Source of the DNA: Misgurnus anguillicaudatus
Lineage: Eukaryota; Chordata; Actinopteri; Cypriniformes; Cobitidae
Direction: 5' to 3'
NCBI RefSeq assembly: GCF_027580225.2
Contig: NC_073340.2
Span: 33,306,501 to 33,370,500 of the forward strand
Length of the DNA stretch: 64,000 bases
Below are positions 13,314 through 26,566 of the stretch, piece by piece; within the stretch, counting starts at the first letter, position 1; each line of letters opens with the position of its first letter. The notes below the pieces were generated by a model. It was not told the origin of the DNA. It saw only the letters and a list, made by a program, of their open reading frames with translations, and searched no databases. The position numbers were made by a program, and so were the translations under genes.

Positions 13314-13772
13314 TAGTGATGCACGGATGTATCGGCCACCGATATTTATCGGCCGATTTTTGATGAATTTGAAACCATCGGCATATCGGCAATAGCACAA
13401 AAAAGGCCGATACCGATTGTTTATTAATTAACTGCATAAAGAAATCCATTATATGTAAAAAATGAGTTGATGTTGTTAATAAAATAAATGCTGAATAGCA
13501 AAAACCACCTTTGAAGGTTGTCATGCTGTCTTATTATATTTGTTTTAGCTTAATTTGTCCCTCTCTTATTATGTTGGTCAGTTGAATGTTAATTAGATCC
13601 AATCCATGTTCAGTAAAAATAATTTGATGCAGAAATAAACTAGCCAACTGTAAAGTATTGTATACAAGTGTTTAATATCGGTATCAGCATCGGTATCGGC
13701 CAGAAGTTGTCTGTTTAAATCGGAATCGGTATCGGCCCAAAAAAATCCTATCGGTGCATCCCTAGCATAAAG
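13306..13772. mobile_element. hAT MITE with perfect 8-bp target duplication
   Basis: The element is 13314-13764, 451 bp, flanked by perfect GCATAAAG duplications (13306-13313 and 13765-13772). TIRs read TAGTGATGCACGGATG and CATCGGTGCATCCCTA-like in mirror image. The interior is full of ATCGGCC/GGCCGAT motifs, a pattern known from fish hAT-derived miniature elements. The 8-bp duplication makes the superfamily call firm. Confidence 0.92.
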
Positions 13773-13804
13773 CATATATATTTGTCCACATCCATGTTGA
13801 TTAG

Positions 13805-14230
13805 AGTATTAACTCTTTCCCCGCCATTATGTAAATCTGTAATACCACGATTATCCACTTACCAATTTAAAAAAAAACTGAATCAAATGTTTTTTTACTA
13901 ATTTTAAACTCTGTGTATGTTTTGATAATCATTCTGAATCTGATCTCTAACAAATTCCTTTTTGCTAAAAAAATATTTTTTTAAGAAAATACCCATATTC
14001 AAGAGTTTATAAGCAGAGAAATAAATATAGATAGGATGAAACAGTTTTTTGCCATTTTGTTTGTTTGTTTGAAAGCAGAGGGCCTGTTCTTTCATTTGAT
14101 ATATTTGTATGTTTATATATTTTTAGAAGAAAATTTCCTGGAAGGCATTTTGTGAAACTTTTTTGAAAATCTTTTCAAATCTTTTTAAATCTGGCAACTT
14201 GACTGGAATGAGTGAAAAACTTGAAAAGTG
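13805..14230. repeat. Partial copy of the AACTC-TTCCCCG family
   Basis: Starts TTAACTCTTTCCCCGCCATT. It shares TTTTGATAATCATTCTGAATCTGATCTC and GAAGGCATTTTGTGAAA with the copy at 20205-20632. The right end has decayed. Confidence 0.6.
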
Positions 14231-14454
14231 TTAAATTTTGAACAGATAAAAATGTGTGATTTATTTGCGATTAATCGCAAGTTAATTCATGACAATCATG
14301 CAATTAATCTAAATTAAATATTTTAATCGATTCTTTATTTTATTCATCTTAACAGCTTTGCAAACTTTCTCAATTTATTTTAGAGAGTTATTTACGGTTA
14401 TATTGACGTTTTAAAAAATTAAGTCAATATCTTGTTGATCGATTAATGAAACAC

Positions 14455-14590
14455 TTACACTCTTAAAAATTAAATTTGTGGGTTGTTTTAACCTATGATT
14501 GGGTCAAATATATACATTATCTAGGTTAACTTAAACCAACTACTGGTTTTGTCCACGACTGAGTCAAGGTCCAGGAAGTGCACACATCTC
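14455..14590. repeat. TGGGTT-type short repeat
   Basis: Begins CACTCTTAAAAATTAAATT and carries GGGTTGTTTTAACC plus a GGTTAACTTAAACCAAC block, as in the relatives at about 940-1130 and 19355-19461. Confidence 0.5.
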
Positions 14591-16679
14591 AATGGCAACC
14601 ATGGTTTGAAAAAACAGCATTGTTCTCACTTTTAAACTTTATGTAGTACAGTTATCTGATCGCATGGCACATTATGTCACTCTTAACTTTAATGTTAACT
14701 TTTTGCCATCTTCGTTTCTTGTGTGAAAGCTGAGTCTGATGTATTACTTGTTTAAGTTACACTGCAATATATTTCCAAACGCCAAACCGTTATATACAGT
14801 GTGCTATGTGATGTTTCCACCTAATGCCTCCCTCAATTTATCTCTCTGACAGTCAATCTATACAGATAAATCACCTCCAAACCTTTCTCCCTCTCTCCCT
14901 TCCTTACTTTTAACACTTAAAGCAGCACTGTAACAAACCATTAAACATAAGTTTCCTCAAAGAAAAAATGACTGCAGTAAACTTTTGCCCACAGGAACAA
15001 GAAAGTCACAATGGCATTCGCCTCTCATTTCATGTGAAACTGAAAAGTGTTGGTGCCTTTTCCAAATAGAAACCAGGTAACCAACCATAACCCAACACAA
15101 AAAAGATCAATTGAGAAGGGTTTGGAGAAAATGATTACCCATCGTTTTCTGATTTGGAAAGTCTGTCGTTTCGGCTCGCTTTTATTCGTCTGTCATTGCT
15201 GGTGCAGAATAACGGTTTGTTCATTCATCTGTGTAGGTCAGATTTATTTTCTGCTCTGTCTGAAAAGGTTGTGCAGGCAATAAAGCAAACAGGAGTGTCG
15301 TACTCGAGCTCACGCGGACCAAAAGGTCAAGGCTAAGAATGACACATCTTACACAAAGCCTGCAGATTCTTAGAGATCTTTGTGCTGTCAGGATTTTGAG
15401 ATGGAATGAGATGAATAAGTGATGTTGTTGTGAGCGTCTGCTGTATTTTGAATCATAGATCGCATCGATTGAATCGAGGACTGGGAAGTGCACACCTCTC
15501 AACCGCAAACATTGCGGCTTTATCGTCACTTTCTGTTATTCTGACATTGTCATACACCAAGAAACCAGGTGCATGAATCTCTAAGACAGGATGAATTTTT
15601 AACCAGCTTCTTTGTGAAAAAAGTGCTCAGATGAATAAAACAAAGGCTATAGAAGCTCTCACCTGCAGTATGAGCTATCCGTCTCCGAATAAACACTCGA
15701 TCGCCTAGAACTCCAGAACAGTTTGATCTGCAGGAGGGAGAAAATACAAATGAGAGAGATGCATGGTTCAAAAATGCACCTAATGGGACATTTATTAGTA
15801 GATCACCATGATTTTATAATACTGCTGTAGACAGCGACCATCCAGTATGTCAGATCAATACATCAAACAGCATCATTTCCGAGTCCCTCTCTTACTGGAT
15901 TTCAGAAACCCTGTTGGTTCTCTAGTGGGCCATCCGTAAAGCTGACACCATACTTAGAAATGACATTTCTGACACTGACAGTCCATAAATAATTTTAATT
16001 CAAGATATCCATTTTTACCTTCCACAAAAAATCCCATGAATTCATATCCGGCTGCAAAACCAATGTTGCATTGCTTCCCCTCAAAACATGATAACACTGA
16101 CCCTATGGGTCTGCAACTGGGTGTTCGGGGCCCATTGTGGATCCCTGGTGGTATTACCAGGTGTCCTCCAAATATTGCTTGAATTCAAAAACTTTGGGGG
16201 GGTGACATTATGCAACAAAATGCATTAATAGGTTAATAATAAAAATGTATTAAATTATAAAAAACTTAACTAAAATGGATTTTAATTCATTTTCATTGCT
16301 AAAAAAACGTTATTTTGTTTATTTGGTATAATACAATGTGTTCGGGTAGTTCATGGTAAAAAAAACATTATTTTCCACATACCGTACATTTTTGTAGCTC
16401 CAGATTTGAAACGCACAAATTTGAAACGCTCTGTGTCCCTTATTTGCACGCTAATCTGTACGTTGTGATTGGCCTGAATACCTCTGATGTCAGCCGAAAA
16501 CGTGACGCTCCTTACCATGTTTGAAAGATTCGGTTGCTAACAGGAGTTAACTTAGTGAGTCCGAAGCAGGAGGATGATAATGTCAGTCTTGTCTACATCA
16601 CTAATCCCAGGAAGTAAACTGTTGCCTACAATCCGTGTGTTTGCTGTAGTCCAAGTAAGGAATAATTGACGTTGGCCCA
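14591..16679. other. Non-coding stretch with one exon-like island
   Basis: Mostly sequence without recognisable repeats. The only item that might be host-coding is the 65-bp island at 15663-15727, listed separately. No other splice-bounded open segment was convincing. Confidence 0.4.
15663..15727 (-). CDS. Candidate isolated coding exon (unassigned)
   Basis: On the minus strand a 65-bp segment sits between a good acceptor (pyrimidine-rich CTCCCTCCTGCAG) and a good donor (CAG followed by GTGAGAG). One frame is fully open and reads I-K-L-F-W-S-S-R-R-S-S-V-Y-S-E-T-D-S-S-Y, then a split codon. That peptide resembles the Ser/Arg-rich linkers of signalling proteins, but I cannot assign a family. 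A second frame is also open, so frame choice is uncertain. No neighbouring exon is visible within several kilobases, so this could be a lone exon of a long gene or a chance match. Confidence 0.25.
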
Positions 16680-16945
16680 TTGAATGATAAGAAAATAATG
16701 CACACCCAAGGTGGTAATGCCGCACGTCGTGAAGCGGAGTGCCGTTACACCGCGGGTGTGTATTATTTTTAAATAATTCAAACTCAATTATTCCGCTTAT
16801 ACCACAGTTACCACAAACATTGCTCTGGTGCCTATTTTTAAGACTTTTAACAAGTTAGGTGTGCGGTTATCGAAAAATAATGCACACCCGTGGAACCTTT
16901 CACAACCAATCAGAATACAGTTTACGTTGGAGATGATGACTGGTG
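16680..16945. repeat. AATAATGCACACCC palindromic repeat
   Basis: AATAATGCACACCC near 16695 and GGTGTGTATTATTTTT near 16757 oppose each other, and the motif recurs at 16878, followed by AACCAATCAGAAT. Related fragments occur at 19760-19945, 20640-20900 and 37630-37800. Confidence 0.5.
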
Positions 16946-17339
16946 TCATAGTTTACTTTGGGGGTTGGTTCCTTTTTCATATTGTTAACATGTTCTAATA
17001 CACATTTACACACCAAAGGAAATGTAAAATCGTGAATCGGACAATAGGTGCTCTTTAAAAGCTATTCAGTAAATTATGTGTTACTGTAGGTAGTATGTTA
17101 ACAGTATGTGACTTTAAATCTAAAACAATTATTTGAATATTTTTGTAATGTAAGCATAATAACAAAGTATCTATATGAATACATCTACTGGGGTCCCTGG
17201 TCCTCCTCTCTATCCATTAAGGGGTCCTTGGCCTGCAAAAGGTTAAAGACCTCTGCTCTAGACCCATACAACGGACCTTGTGTTCACGTTCACCTGAGCA
17301 GAAAATTGTGACATGGGTCAATTTTGTTACCTAAATCAG

Positions 17340-17392
17340 AGGGAGAGAGGAATAGTGTGAGGGAGAGAAAGAGAGAGAGAGAGAGGCTAGGT
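17340..17392. repeat. GA-rich microsatellite
   Basis: Purine tract of GAGAGA repeats with interruptions. Confidence 0.8.
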
Positions 17393-18600
17393 TTACACGA
17401 CAAAGTAGTAGAAAACTGAAAAGTACTTCCTTTGTGTTTCTGAAAAATTTAACGTGCACACAACAATATTGTTGAAAAGATCCACATTTACACGAATCCA
17501 CAAAATCGACTACAAACCCTTTATTAAGTGTGACAGGCCAGTAGTTTGCGATGTTGCTTGTGTAGAAACACTAGACATCTGCACACACTGTATACAAATG
17601 CTCCACTGAGCAATAAACTCAAACAATCAAGACAGCGAAAGCATAAAGCAGTTTTGTTTAGATGGATGATGTTGTAGATTTATTACTACAAGTGACCCTG
17701 GACTATAAAGCAGTAATATTTTATAAACTTTGTTGGGGAAATGTTTATAAACTCAGAATCTTAAACAGCACAAACACGGTCCCATAGGCCACCATGTGAC
17801 TATGGTTATACTGCTGCATGACTATTGACGGAATTAACACATGCGCATGACGTTTACATGGAGACGACAGGGCGTCGTTTTCAAAAACTTGCACTTTGAA
17901 ACCTATCTTCAAATATTTACGGTTTTGGGACCTCAAAACACCATTTTTGTGTAAACGAACAGCGAAACCCATAAATACGTTTAAGTATACAAGTTGAGTC
18001 ATAATAAATAAAGTGAAATGACACAGGGAATAAGTATTAAACACACTTAATGTGTTGGTGATTACAGCTTCTAGACGCCTCTTGTATGGAGAGACCAGTC
18101 GTCTGCTTTGCTCAGGAGTGATTCTGGCCCATTCTTCCACATAAATGGTCTTTAAATCTTGAAGGTTCCTTGGGCCTCTTTTATGAATTTTGATCTTCAA
18201 TTCTCTCCATAGATTTTCTATGAGATTTAGGTCAGGTGATTGACTGGGCCATTTAAGCAACTTGATTTTCTTTCTTTGAAACCACTTCATTGTTTCCTTG
18301 GCCTTGTGTTTGGGATCATTGGCTTGCGGAAATGTCCACCCTCTTTTCAGCTTTCTGGTTGATGGCAGCAGATTTTTATCCAGAATGTCCCGGTACTTAT
18401 TCCCTGTGTCATTTCATTTTATTTATTATGACTCAACTTGTATACTTAAATGTTCTGATTTCTTGAATTATATATTAACCAATATTTGGCTTGATGGTTA
18501 CATCTGGTGGAAATTTTTGGTAAATTGCTAACTTAGAAATCCCCTTACTGATAAAAATGCTGATGTGTCAAATACTTATTTTGCCCGATGTATTTTTAAA
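17393..18600. repeat. Dispersed repeat region containing a Tc1 remnant
   Basis: The flanks carry text such as GTTTACATGGAGACGACAGG and CCATTTTTGTGTAAACGA, typical of a fish repeat whose relatives lie near 24780-25010 and 25620-25700. A degenerate Tc1 element lies at about 17985-18590. Its ends have AATAAGTATTAAACACA and TCAAATACTTATTTTGCCC motifs. Confidence 0.45.
18050..18340 (-). pseudogene. Tc1/mariner transposase remnant, C-terminal part
   Basis: The minus strand encodes a stretch with the Tc1 hallmark [15 protein letters not shown], which holds the third acidic residue of the DDE catalytic triad. It is followed by R-E-L-K-I-K and a typical C-terminal tail ([10 protein letters not shown]). 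Upstream, [10 protein letters not shown] corresponds to the conserved second-Asp region. The N-terminal helix-turn-helix and first Asp are missing and the frame breaks near 18340, so this is a dead fragment. Confidence 0.85.
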
Positions 18601-19354
18601 GCTAATTCATATAAACTTGTACGCAGTTAATCGTACAAAAACATACCATTATCAACAAAAAATAATAACGAAACCCCACCCCAAAAAAAAAAAAAAAACG
18701 CCACTGGGGCAAAAACAAACTGGTTGTACAAATGTGGTCTTACGAACTAATATGGCACCTCTTGAAATATTTACAAATTGCCATGTGATAGCGTTGGTGT
18801 GTCAAGGAGGAAGGAATTTCTTTCTTTGATCCAAATTTCCCAGGTGACCAGGACACAAAGAGGATTTGATCTATGAGACTCAAACAGACATGCAAATAAA
18901 TGATAGATTCGGTTTGCTACATTTAACCAAGGAACTGTGATGAGCTATTATCATAGTTGACCAGAAAATGTATATAATGTAAAAAAAGAAGCTGAGAAAT
19001 GTCATAAAAATGTTGCTGTCAGTCCAAGGTCGCCTGAGCTCCTACAGAAATGGCAGAGTGCTGTTGACAGTATATGTTATTAGCTATAAAGGCCAGTCCT
19101 GATAAAAATATATATATAGTTTGTAATGGATTTTCAAAAGGAGGTGTTAGTCAGAAGCTCTACTGTCTGCTAACCCAAATGCATTTTCCAGAAAGAGCAT
19201 AAAAAAGAAAGAAACACAAAGTTATCTTCTTCAACCCTCTCTTAACTTTAAAATTCATGTTTTCCATCTTAAGGTTTTGGATTTAGGTTATCCCTCATCA
19301 GTTTTAAATGGAATGCCACCAAACAGAAAAAGCCCCGGGAGGAATCTTTTCATA

Positions 19355-19461
19355 CACTCTTAAAAATGCTGGGTTGTTTTAATCCATGATATGGATGTTT
19401 TCTAGGTTACTAAACCCTACGGTTGGATTTGTCCATATAACCATGGGTTGAATCAAGAGTG
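19355..19461. repeat. TGGGTT-type MITE
   Basis: About 107 bp with mirror ends: ACACTCTTAAAAATGCTGGG on the left and GGGTTGAATCAAGAGTGT on the right. Confidence 0.55.
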
Positions 19462-20204
19462 TATAACAATAAAAACAGAAAATATAACATGAATTCTGAA
19501 ACCTCCCCATTTATCTTCTTTAGGAACACTCCTGCTTTTAGATTTAACAAGAAATGCAGTTCACTTCTGTAATGTGACAAACTCTATTGTAAAACTGGAT
19601 TGTCAACAAAAGAAATGTAGGACAGGATTTGAATTCATCAATGTACCATAAAGCAGTCAAGCTAACCAAGTTTTTACAAAAAGTCAACACATTTTGAGTT
19701 AATTGTTTTGCTGGAAGTGGGAGATATTCAGTATTGTAGAAGCATGACAACTTGCACCAGTCTCCCCTTTAAATTATTTTAAAATAATTCAAAAGACTGG
19801 AGGCAATTATTTTGCTTATACTGTACCAAGGTTATCACAGACATTGCTCCATTGGTTATTTTAAGACATTTGACAGTATAAAGGTGTGCGGTTATAAAAA
19901 AAAAAAAAAAAAACATTTCTCAACCAATCAGAATAAAGCATTTAAAAGCCCTGTAGAAAACATGAAACAACAACTGGCTGCATATAGATAATCACTTACA
20001 TAAAAACTGGCTGCCTGTACATTATCCCGCTTATTACACAGCTATTTACCTCATTATAAGGTAAGGAGCATTAAATCTTAATTTCAAATATTTTATTTGC
20101 TTATTCATCATGAATACAAAAATGTGAAGACAAGAAGTTCAAATATCACGAACACATAATTTGGTTTCATCATTTGTAAATATAATGTCATAGGCTATAT
20201 GTTA
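19462..20204. other. Non-coding with a repeat fragment
   Basis: About 19760-19945 is a fragment of the AACCAATCAGAAT / GTGTGCGGTTAT repeat (compare 16680-16945), with an A tract near 19898-19914. Nothing else is supported. Confidence 0.4.
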
Positions 20205-20632
20205 TTAACTTTTTCCCCACCATTGACGAGTTAAATCGTCAATTAAGAGAAAATGCTTCCCTGCCAATGACGAGTTTTTCTGGCAATCCATATTTCCGCT
20301 ACTGTCCACCAGGTGGTGATCTTACTCAACTTATAAAACACAGAAGCAACTCTTTAGGTCAAACAGTAAGAACTCCATATACGTTTTGATAATCGTTCTG
20401 AATCTGATCTCTATCAAAACTCCTTTACAAAAATGCAATTATCTGAGCATTTTGCTCAAAATTAGGTATTTTTGAAGAAACCTTCCCCTATTTGAGAGGT
20501 GATAAAAAGACAACAAATGAAGGTAGGATGAAAGTTTTTTTTTCTGGAAGGCATAAAACTTTTGTGAAAATCACAAAAAATGCTGGCGCTGGCTGGCAAC
20601 TTTTATTAAAACGCTGGCGGAAAAAGAGTTAA
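20205..20632. mobile_element. AACTC-TTCCCCG family element, near-complete copy
   Basis: TTAA at 20205-20208 and 20629-20632 bounds mirror ends AACTTTTTCCCCACCA and TGGCGGAAAAAGAGTT. The 428-bp interior includes TTCCGCTACTGTCCACCAGGTGG and GAATCTGATCTCTATCAAA. Relatives in this window: 4817-8386 (nested), 13805-14230, 33690-33930 and 37860-39899. The TTAA target suggests piggyBac or Kolobok mobilisation. It has no coding capacity. Confidence 0.7.
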
Positions 20633-21769
20633 AAGACATAATTATATTTATTTTTGTGTAATGTTAAACTGTAATGGACAACCAAGGTGGTGTGCATTAT
20701 TTGCAAAAAATTCAAAGGACCAGAATCAATTACATTTGACAGGTTAAGTGTGCGTTTTACAGAAAAAATAATCAACACCTGTGGAATATTTCTGAACCAA
20801 TCAGAACAAAGCATTCAATAGCCCCGTGGTATATCGGTGTAACAAACTTGCAAATGTTGCAACTGGCCAATCAGAATAAAGCATTTTAGAGTGCCGTGTA
20901 ATAAAGTTTTATAATTTCATGTTACCCTTTTAGTGAGTTAAGTTTGTTTTACAGTAAAACAGATGTAATTCAGTCTTACATGAGCATTTACCTCCCTCTC
21001 TCTTAGAAATAAACCAGATTTCTCCGCTCACACAAAACTGTGGGCTTTTCTAAAGCTTTACATTTATTCATTTAGAAGATCCTTTTATCAAAGCCACTTG
21101 CAAATGAGAGGACAATCTGTCAGACAAGCTTTGTGGTATCATATTGCTATCTTCAACCTAATAAAAAGTTTTATTACCACATATCTTGCATGTTTACAAT
21201 AACGATAATGCAGTTTTAAATGAACTACTTTTAAACACTGTCCAGACCGTGCAGTATGCATACTCTGGATATGCTTTCTACCATGTTATGATTGTAGCAA
21301 GTAATGATAATGCTAGTATGTTTGTTCACCTATAACATAACACCTAACAACAACTGTGGGAATAATTTACTCAATTGGTGTTAAACAAATACAATTAAAG
21401 CATGAACAATACATTTCTAGTATGTGTATACTGTACATTATTTAAACATGAAAAGAGGCACCCAGATAACAGCTTTGGTATTTTGTTTCTGAATTTGGTC
21501 ATTTCTTTGCTCTTGTAGCTTCATGGCCTAGAAAAGTGTCCATTTAATGAGTAGTAAGACCATCAGGGCGTTTCTATCATTCTGTTGTTTTGCATACTAA
21601 GGAATCACACATACTAATAATTTTGCATACTAATTTCTGCCTACTAAGCAGTATAGAAGTGTGTGATTAGATGCAGAGCAGATTTGGTTTTTTAAATCTT
21701 TGTCTCTCACCCTCTTACATGCACACACAAGTGTGACAACAAATTATACAATTTAAGACAAAGAACACT
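20633..21769. other. Non-coding with repeat fragments
   Basis: About 20640-20900 is a GTGTGCATTATTT / AACCAATCAGAA repeat fragment. About 21230-21400 shares text with 25745-25870 (CTAACAACAACTGTG and TAATTTACT). No gene is supported. Confidence 0.4.
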
Positions 21770-22215
21770 CTAAAAAAATAATTCTGTATTTTACTTTTTT
21801 AAGATGTCAAATAAATCTTTGGTGTCCCCAGAGTAGGAAACTTCTAGCTTAAAATACTAATTTATTTTTATTGTTTATTTTAATACATTTTTATAACATG
21901 CTAAAATTGCCACTTTGTAAGTGTGAACAAAAATGTGCCGTTTTGGGTGTGTCCTTTAAAATGCAAATCAGCTGATCTCTGCACTAAATGGCAGTGCTGT
22001 GGTTGGATAGTGCAGATTAAGGGGCTGTATTATCCCCTTCTGACATCACAAGGGGAGCAAAATTTCAATGACTTATTTTTTTCACATGCTTGCAGAGAAT
22101 GGTTTACCAAAACTAATTTACTGGGTTGATCTTATTCACATTTTCTAGGTTGATAGAAGCACTGGGGACACAATTATAGCACTTAAACATGGAAAAATCA
22201 GATTTTCATAATGTG
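21770..22215. repeat. Uninterrupted relative of the 1214-2994 TTAA element
   Basis: From GTGAACAAAAATGTGCCG to AACATGGAAAAATCAGATTTTCAT it is collinear with the two halves of the element at 1214-2994. It reads CAGCTGATCTCTGCACTAAAT exactly where the Harbinger-like insertion lies in the other copy. It therefore serves as an empty-site reference. Confidence 0.7.
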
Positions 22216-25200
22216 TCTTCTTGAAAACATTATTACTCAATGCATTTAGCTTGATAACTTAATTTTTTTCAAGTTCAAGTTTCAGGTTCCCAGTATGCTT
22301 TTGATAGTGAGAGTAAATGTAGAAATATGGTGTTATTTTATGAATTTTTAATCAAGATGAAAACCCAACAAGACTTTTGAATGTTTAATGTTCTGTACTT
22401 TTGGTATTTTAAGATGTTAACATTGTGCTAAAGAATGGAGCATTTGCTCAAGTTGAGAATTAGTGCATTATCTTTGTTTCAATCTTCAATCAGAGTGCAT
22501 TTTGCTAAAAAATTATAAGACTGGTTGTCTTCCGTCACCTGACAAGGTGTTATAAAAAAAAATATCAATATTTTTAGTAGTTTTGTATAAATCAGTGTCC
22601 ACAATGAAATCAAATTTAAAAAAATGTGGAAAAAACTAGTTAGAACAATTACATTTTATATGAGTATTCAACTTGTTTAAACACAATTTTCCAACTCAAT
22701 CCAACTCAATATAGTTTGTTGGTTGAACTTAGGCAGGGTGCATGATCTCTGAAAGCTAATGTTGACATTTGAAATCATCTAAACAAACACATCCCTACCC
22801 CAATAGAATCTGGACCTTATTTTGATAGGCCCGCCCCACCAGTAAAGGTAATAACGAGGTTACAAATAAACGGTGTTAGTAACAGCGTTATTTTTGTCAG
22901 TAACGAGTAATCAAATAAATGACTGTTTTTTAAAAATCATGCACCCCACCTTTAATGTCAGAAGTAGTTGTCTTAACTTGTCTTAACTTAAAAAAATATG
23001 CAAACTGTTGCGTTCATTTTTGTTGTTGAGTTCAAGCAATATTTTTAGAGTGACAGTAAAATAACATCTGTCTCTGTGCTGTTGCCAAAGATTTGAACAG
23101 GGTCAGCTAATCCAGATTCCTGCCTTCATTATCAAAAAAGTCATCACCATTCAGTCACACCTCCATCTGGACTGACAATCACAAAAAGCCACTCAAGTTA
23201 ATATCACACAAAATGTTTAATTTCTCACGTTTATGATCTTCTCCAATGAGACATCTGCTATACTCTACAGAACACATGGAAACGACACACAGAGGTGATA
23301 TGTTCCTCATACCGGTGAACAACATCTCTTTGCTGACATCACAGCCTTGGGCCTCAGGGACTATAAGGACCTCAGAAACAGAAATATCAAATATGAGATT
23401 AAATACCATGTAAACACCAGCAAGCTTCAGAAAAGGAAACGTCTCTCCTGCCCCCCCCCCCCAAATGTTTGTTAAAAGTTATAAATCAGATCTCAACTCA
23501 ACTAACCCTCTTGGTTAAAATCACTTTCATCGTTCAAATGCAGATTATTTATTAAAATAAAATGAATTAAATATTCAAGGACATAAATAAATGAAGCAAA
23601 TGACCAAGACTATAGAAAAGTGTCAAGGAAGGAATCTTTGCAATGTAAAAGGAAAATTGTGCAACAACAAGTAAAACACTTAAACTCACACATAACTTTA
23701 CAAACCTTTTTTTCTAACCCTAACCCTACACCAAACCCTCACATGCAGGAAACGATCTGCAATAATAGATTTCCAAATAAACATGGGAACCACAAAATGT
23801 CCCCATAAGGTCATAAATTACTGGTTTATTATAGTTTTGGGGATATTTTAGAGTTTATACGGTACACACACATACTCCCCAATTCATGAAACACATCATC
23901 ACTGAGATGCCATTTATTGTATATATTTTAATAATCTGAAGAACCTTTTTTCACCTTAAAGAACCTTTTGTGAAGCAGAAAGGTTCTTCAGATGTTAAAG
24001 GTGCTTTAAAGAACCATTTAGACAGAAAACTTTATTTTTAAGAGTGTATCTCATTCATACAGCAAATCAAACCCAGGAGAGATTTTACTAAAGTTCACTG
24101 TCCAGTTCTTTACATGACTGCATTTGACAATGTATTCACAAAAAAAGATATGTACAACTACAAGTATAACCCAAGTTTACAGAGTACACATGAAGCGTTT
24201 ACTGCATGTGTTTTACTTTAAGGCCAATCAAACAAAATTACTGAATTGAAAATGGATTTAAATCTCCGTTTCTGTCGTACTCTTCAAGACTAAGAGCACA
24301 ATTCTCATTACCTGAAGAAATGAAATAAATGTTTTCATTGATTTCTTCCTGCTCTGTGTGCATGAGGTTTACAAAATGTTCTTGTGATTCCCGGAGAGAT
24401 TTAATGGAACGGTGGAATTAATAAATAACTTGTTATTTTTTCCTTTTTTTTTTCGTTGTTCTCTCGATAGGAAAATCGAATATATTAAATCATGTGTTAC
24501 ATAACTCAAGGAAAAACCTGTGCTATGGCTTGATCTTTAATCAGAAAACTTTTGATTAATCCCTTTTAAAAAGTTTGAAAACGTTTTTGAGTACGCTCTA
24601 AATATATTTTTTTTAATTTAAAAAAGCAATTCGGATGAAAGATTACAAAACTGTTGACGTTTAGCTTTCTTGAAGGTTCGGCATTATTGTTGATTTACTT
24701 CTAGAAATGAACAAATATGTTTACGATCATGAAGAAACACTTAGTTCTTGTTTGTTTAGCATTCAGTTTTCAGAGAAAGAAACTTTGTTGTGTATATAGG
24801 TAAACTGAAAAGTTAGTACAGTACTTTTTATGTGAAAAATTTTACAAATCCATGACAGCACTGTCAAAAAGACCTGCATGTACACGGATCCATAAAGACG
24901 ACTATTTTGTTGTATTATGTGTGCCAGGCCAGTAGACCATACTTTGTAAATAAACACTACATGCCTGCACACATTTGAAGAGTTTCGTTGCAAAACGAGA
25001 TAACCACCGTTTTTTTAATTGTTCAGAAATCTCGTTTTTTTGGTTGTGCATTCCAATTAATTTCAATGCAACTGCAGTTGGTTTGTTTTCATTAAAACCT
25101 TCATTTAAACTTAAAAAATACAGCTAAGAAGCACCATAAAACAAAATAATAACATTATAACGTAATAATAAACATGTTTTGAGAAAACTCTTCATTTTTC

Positions 25201-25302
25201 TTCAGAGCGAGTAACACAAACACAGTATGCCACAATTATCATTTGGGTTATATTAACATTTACGCAGTTTACATGGAGCAACATGAACTCACGGCAAGTC
25301 GT
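22216..25302. other. Non-coding with scattered short repeats
   Basis: About 22735-22960 is a fragment of the GTGGAGTCCATGATG-type element seen complete at 43725-43948. A C homopolymer lies at 23451-23462. CTAACCCTAACCCTA at 23714-23727 resembles telomeric sequence but is too short to be one. About 23935-24055 is an AAGAACCTTT-type short repeat, with a relative at 36705-36775. I see no convincing exon. Confidence 0.4.
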
Positions 25303-25636
25303 GTTATAGTCACACAAAATTTTATCAATTAATTTATGTCCAAGGCATGAAATTCAGCTTTTTTCGTGACAATCGCACAATTTTTTTCTATAAATAGTTT
25401 CTTGTGTCCATGGCACAACTTTCTTTTTCGTGTCTTTTTTCCCCTATTTTTAAATCATTGTCGCTTTGGGTTTGGGTTAGAGTTCGGGTTAGGATTAAAA
25501 AAAGGAAGTCGTGCAACGCACACAAAAAACTATTCATAAAAATTTGTGTCACAAAAAATACATTTGTGCTTAAGGCACGAAAAAGCTGAATTTCATGCCT
25601 TGGAGACAGATTAATTGATCAAATTTTGCGGAGACA
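25303..25636. mobile_element. MITE with CACAAAATTTTATCAATTAAT inverted ends
   Basis: The left arm near 25311 (CACAAAATTTTATCAATTAA then CAAGGCATGAAATTCAGC) is mirrored near 25580-25632 (GCTGAATTTCATGCCTTGG then TTAATTGATCAAATTTTG). A sister copy lies at 28727-29290. Confidence 0.65.
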
Positions 25637-26566
25637 ACAAGACACCATTTTCAAAAACCTGCTCTTTACCCATCTACAAAAGTTGACCGCTATCATGTAA
25701 ACGAGCAGACAAACCGCATTAAAATGTTACCAAAATCATGCTGAATTAAATGAAGGGAGCGCAGTATACATTCTGGATCTACTGCATCCACCAGTTTTAT
25801 TGTCATGTGACCAATGACCTACTGTATGTCTCACTAACAACAACTGTGAAAATAATTGACTTAGGTGTTAGTATAACTTAAACAAGTGAGCAAGCAGTCT
25901 TTTAAAGAACCGAACTAGCTAGATTGGCTTTGTTTGATGTTATTTATATGAGCACATCAATCATTGCTGGAAGAGGTTCAGAAGAGCGTGTATGGTTTCT
26001 GGGTTAATTGCGAGCCAGCACCCTAAATCACGGATGTTCATCTCTTGCCTGCTTTTCCAAACAGCAGGTTTGTTTTGTTTCACGTCAGTGATGCCCTGTG
26101 TTGGATCAATGACAGTGATTTTCCTCTCTCTTTATCAGTCTCTTCGCTTGTTTGACTCCCAGCCTTTGGTCTGATTTTGTGTGCTGCATACTGAGTTCCT
26201 TCTATAATGAGAGGCTAATGGATGCCAAACAGGGTCCAAAACTTTTCCCAGTAGGTGAATAGATAAAAGAACAAGTCTTATTCAGCGTTATTATTATTCT
26301 ACTGCTATCGCACAAAATGTCGAAACATGGTAACATCTGACATTTTTCATTACTTCATTAAAAAAAAATCATGGTCCATTGCATATATAATAATATAGCA
26401 TTGCAGTTGTTTTCTTATACATTTTTGACAGATAACACATGACATTGTGTCCCACACACCCGTATATACAGTATGAGATGAGTCAAACCACAGAAAAGTA
26501 TCTTTTCTTTCTCGCATCCTTATTTTGGCAGCTTCATGCGAGCAATGTTCCACATGCATGTTGTTA
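25637..26566. other. Non-coding, nothing recognised
   Basis: No bounded element or convincing exon is visible. A short block at 25745-25870 is repeated near 21230-21400. Confidence 0.4.

Noticed and set aside
23714..23727. CTAACCCTAACCCTA, telomere-like
   Set aside because: Only about two units inside a dispersed repeat; similar AACCCTAAC text is common in these elements.
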